Shown piece by piece: positions 4,711 through 7,292 of a DNA stretch of 7,292 nucleotides (its first letter is position 1; each line of letters begins with the position of its first letter). Made by a program: the position numbers and the translations under genes. Source of the DNA: Candidatus Methanoplasma reticulitermitis (GTDB lineage: Archaea; Thermoplasmatota; Thermoplasmata; Methanomassiliicoccales; Methanomethylophilaceae). The notes under the pieces were generated by a model. That model made no database searches, had not been told where the DNA came from, and saw only the letters and a program-made list of their open reading frames with translations. The stretch lies in contig JAITTK010000106.1 in NCBI GenBank assembly GCA_031287135.1, positions 1 through 7,292 on the forward strand. The letters run 5' to 3'.

Positions 4711-7292
4711 ATGGGTGCAGAAATGAAGATAATAAACATATCCGTCAACAGCGCAGACCCGAAGACCATGATAGAGCCCGTTAGGGACGTTACGGAAAGA
4801 TTCGGTCTGGATGCGGAACTCCTCTGTTTCGAGAGCAGCGAGCTCGACAACGACCTCGTGAAATACCGGGAACTGACCAGATCCACAAGGGATGCGGATC
4901 TTGTGCTCATCAGGTGCATGACCGATCCCACGAGATTCAACAGGTTCGACAGATACGAATCGGTCCTCCGTGAATCCAAGGGGCTGGTGTTCATCTACTC
5001 GGGCAATGCCGATGTCAGGTTCTCGTACAGGGACATGTTCAGCGGGACCGATGAGGAATTCATCCTTCTCGGAAAATACGTTGGTTACAGAGGCTCGGAG
5101 AACGATCAGGGACTGGTACTCTGGCTGAACAGGAGACTCGGCGGACCGGACATACCGGTGCCCGAACCTGTCAAACAGAGAACGGATGGCATATATCATC
5201 CTGACTGCGACCGGAACATAACCGCGGAAGAGTATTTCAGGACCCTGGACCCCGGCAGACCCACCGTTGGGATAATGTTCACCGGGAATCTTTGGATATT
5301 CGATAACACCCTGCACATCGATGCTCTGATACGATGTCTGGAATCCAAGGGACTGAATGTCATACCCGTCTTCTTCTCCGCGACCACGAGCAGTGTCCCC
5401 GGCGAGAGGGGGACCTCGAAACTCGTTAAACAGTACATGATGGACGGGGAGAGGACGAGGGTCGACGTGATGATAATGGCATCCCCGTTCTCACAGCTCG
5501 TGAACTCCAGGGAATCCGACGGGATGAACACACCCGATGACGAGAATTTCTACAGGTATCTGACAAATGTGCCCGTGCTGCAGGCCATGACGCTGAACGG
5601 AGTGTTCTCAGACTACGAGGAGAGTGCCATGGGCCTCAGCAAATCGGAGATCTATGCGCAGGTCTCGTGGCCGGAGGTGGACGGCCAGATAATAACGGTA
5701 CCCGTGGGCAGCGGCGGCGAGAGGGTGGGGGGCCTCAGGAAAATGAAACCCATCCACGACAGGATAGAACATCTGTCGGAACTTGCTAAGAACTGGGCGG
5801 TGCTGAGACGCACGCCCGCGAAGGACAGGAGGATCGCGATACTCCTCTATCAGTCCAGGCCGGATTCCGGGAGGATAGGGAGCGCTGCTGGCCTGGATAC
5901 CCTGGAGAGTCTGAGCGATATATTGAGGAAGATGAAGGACCGCGGCTACGATGTCGGGGACGCCCCTTCGAACGGCAAGGAACTGATCGCGGAACTACTG
6001 GAAGGGATAACGAACAACCTCGAATGGGTATCTTCCGAGACCATAAACCGGAAGGCGATAGGTCTTGTGGAGAAAGAGGAGTACATGAGACATATGAACG
6101 GGATACCGGCCTTCAACAGGGACCAGATCACGAAGAAATGGGGTGACCCTGTCGGAAACGTATGCGTGGACTCCGGCAGGATGGTGATACCGGGGGTCAT
6201 CAAAGGGAACGTACTGATCGGATATCAGCCGCTGAGGGCATGGTTCGACCAGATGGATGCCGCCTACCATGACCCTGTGATGCCGATACCCCATCAGTAT
6301 CTCGAATACTACAGGTGGCTGAAGGAGGATTTCGGCGCACAGATTGTCGTGCACGTCGGCACCCACGGGACCCTCGAATGGCTGCCGGGGAAGAATGCGG
6401 GGCTGTCCGGGAAATGCTACCCGGATCTGGTCCTGAACAGCATACCTCACATGTACCCTTACGTGATAGACGATCCCGGGGAGGGCATACAGACTAAAAG
6501 GAGGTCTGAGGCCGTAGTCATAGGCCACATGTGCCCCGTCATGGCCCGTGCCGGGAGCTATGACGATCTTGCTCCGGTGGAAGTCCCCCTGCAGGAGTAT
6601 TTCAAGTTCAGGAACTCCGCGTCAGCTGAGAGGAAGAGACTCCTTGTCGAAGAGATATATGCGGCGGCCGGGGATGCGAACCTCTTCGATGATCTCGGAC
6701 TGCCTCCCGGTACCGATGCGGAGGCCTTCGCGGAATATCTTCCGCAACTCCATGATTACCTCACGGACGTCAGAGAGGCGCTCGTAAGGGACGGTCTTCA
6801 CATAATGGGAAGGGTCCCGGAAGGGGCCCGCATGTGCGAGAGCATCTACTCCCTGATGAGACTGAGGAACAACGATGTCCCCTCCCTCAGGACATCCCTG
6901 TCCGAAGTCATGGGCCGCGACATAGAATCCGCGATGGACGATCCCACGGGATATTCCTCCGACGGGGAACTCAACAGCGCCGTGATAGAGAATGTGGATG
7001 CGGAATACCAGCTGCTGATATAGTCCATGGCGGACCTCGGTTACGACAGGTCCCGGACCGAAGGATACGTGATCGAGAGATACGGAGGGATGACGGACCG
7101 CCTGTCCGCCTCGATAGGATATGCGTGCGACAGACTGATACCGAATCTCAGGAGAATGACGGACGAGGTCGATAACCTCCTTGACGGATTCAACGGGGAA
7201 TATGTCCTTCCGGGTCCGTCGGGCGCTCCCACCAGAGGCGGGGCGGACATCCTTCCGATGGGACGCAACTATTACGGGGTGGATCCGAGCAT
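4711..7292 (+). CDS. cobN: Cobaltochelatase large subunit CobN with in-frame UAG, 3' end outside window
   Basis: This is the CobN/BchH-family large subunit, which binds the tetrapyrrole and inserts the metal, driven by ChlI/ChlD. Family blocks in order: GIMFTGNLWIFDN (about residue 187 on), GVFSDYEESAMGLSKSE, IAILLYQSRPDSGRIGSAAG, QPLRAWFDQMDAAYHD, and HVGTHGTLEWLPGK (548-561). TAG follows codon 770 at 7021-7023, yet the same frame runs on through 89 sense codons to the window edge and contains the conserved PGPSGAPTRG (834-843) and LPMGRN (848-853). CobN proteins are usually 1,100-1,300 residues, so the 770-residue product ending at TAG would be a fragment. I therefore annotate one gene in which UAG is decoded, probably as pyrrolysine at residue 771. 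The start is ambiguous: ATG 4711 suits a leaderless mRNA, while ATG 4723 (MKIINIS) has GGTG 5 nt upstream. Alternatives are a real nonsense mutation or a split gene. Confidence 0.92.
7021..7023 (+). other. In-frame amber codon in cobN, candidate pyrrolysine site
   Basis: TAG interrupts an otherwise continuous cobN frame, with family-specific sequence on both sides. The next ATG (7027) has no Shine-Dalgarno, and the sequence after the TAG begins mid-protein, so reinitiation is a poor explanation. Methanomassiliicoccales and Methanosarcinaceae carry PylRS and tRNA-Pyl and decode UAG as pyrrolysine. The pyl genes are not in this window, so the amino acid inserted is inferred. Confidence 0.75.

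Noticed and set aside
4644..4994. 117-residue N-terminal extension of chlI
   Set aside because: It runs antisense through the 5' part of cobN and the divergent promoter, has no ChlI-family sequence, and a Shine-Dalgarno marks the ATG at 4643.
5995..6528. 177-residue minus-strand frame inside cobN
   Set aside because: Antisense to highly conserved CobN sequence; composition typical of a shadow frame.
7027..7290. Separate downstream gene starting at ATG 7027 after the TAG
   Set aside because: There is no Shine-Dalgarno, it lies in the same frame 3 nt after the TAG, and its product is the middle of CobN rather than an independent domain start.

Overview
The window is methanogen-type archaeal DNA, most likely from Methanomassiliicoccales or a close Thermoplasmata relative. 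Three things point there: heavy use of ATA (Ile) and AGG/AGA (Arg) codons, Shine-Dalgarno sites together with TATA-like boxes, and a corrin/tetrapyrrole gene set. The fourth and strongest is an in-frame UAG inside cobN, which fits an organism that decodes UAG as pyrrolysine. The lineage call is inference; no rRNA or marker gene is present.

Layout. (1) 1-1311, + strand: the 3' part of cbiH (cobJ; the 5' end lies outside the window) and then, after 12 nt, complete cbiC (cobH). These are two steps of corrin ring synthesis and probably the tail of a larger cbi operon. (2) 1312-1713: a 402-bp convergent gap with no credible gene. It holds a perfect 9-bp hairpin and short T-runs usable as terminators. 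(3) 1714-4643, - strand: chlI then chlD, overlapping by 19 bp. They encode the AAA+ motor and the AAA+/von Willebrand A subunit of a chelatase of the Mg-chelatase/cobaltochelatase type. (4) 4644-4710: a short AT-rich divergent promoter region with a 17-bp palindrome (6-bp arms) in its centre. (5) 4711 to the window end, + strand: cobN, the large chelatase subunit, incomplete at its 3' end.

How they work together. CobN carries the tetrapyrrole-binding and metal-insertion site. ChlI and ChlD would supply ATP-driven remodelling, in the place of CobS/CobT of aerobic bacteria. CbiH and CbiC methylate and contract, then rearrange, the corrin ring. Together the window is a cobalamin biosynthesis locus.

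Main point of interest. cobN reads normally for 770 codons, meets TAG at 7021-7023, and continues in the same frame for 89 more sense codons to the window edge. That stretch includes the conserved CobN block around PGPSGAPTRG and LPMGRN. A conventional caller would end the gene at 7023 and either lose the C-terminal part or call it as a separate gene. The best reading is translational decoding of UAG, probably as pyrrolysine. All four complete gene ends in the window are TGA and none is TAG.
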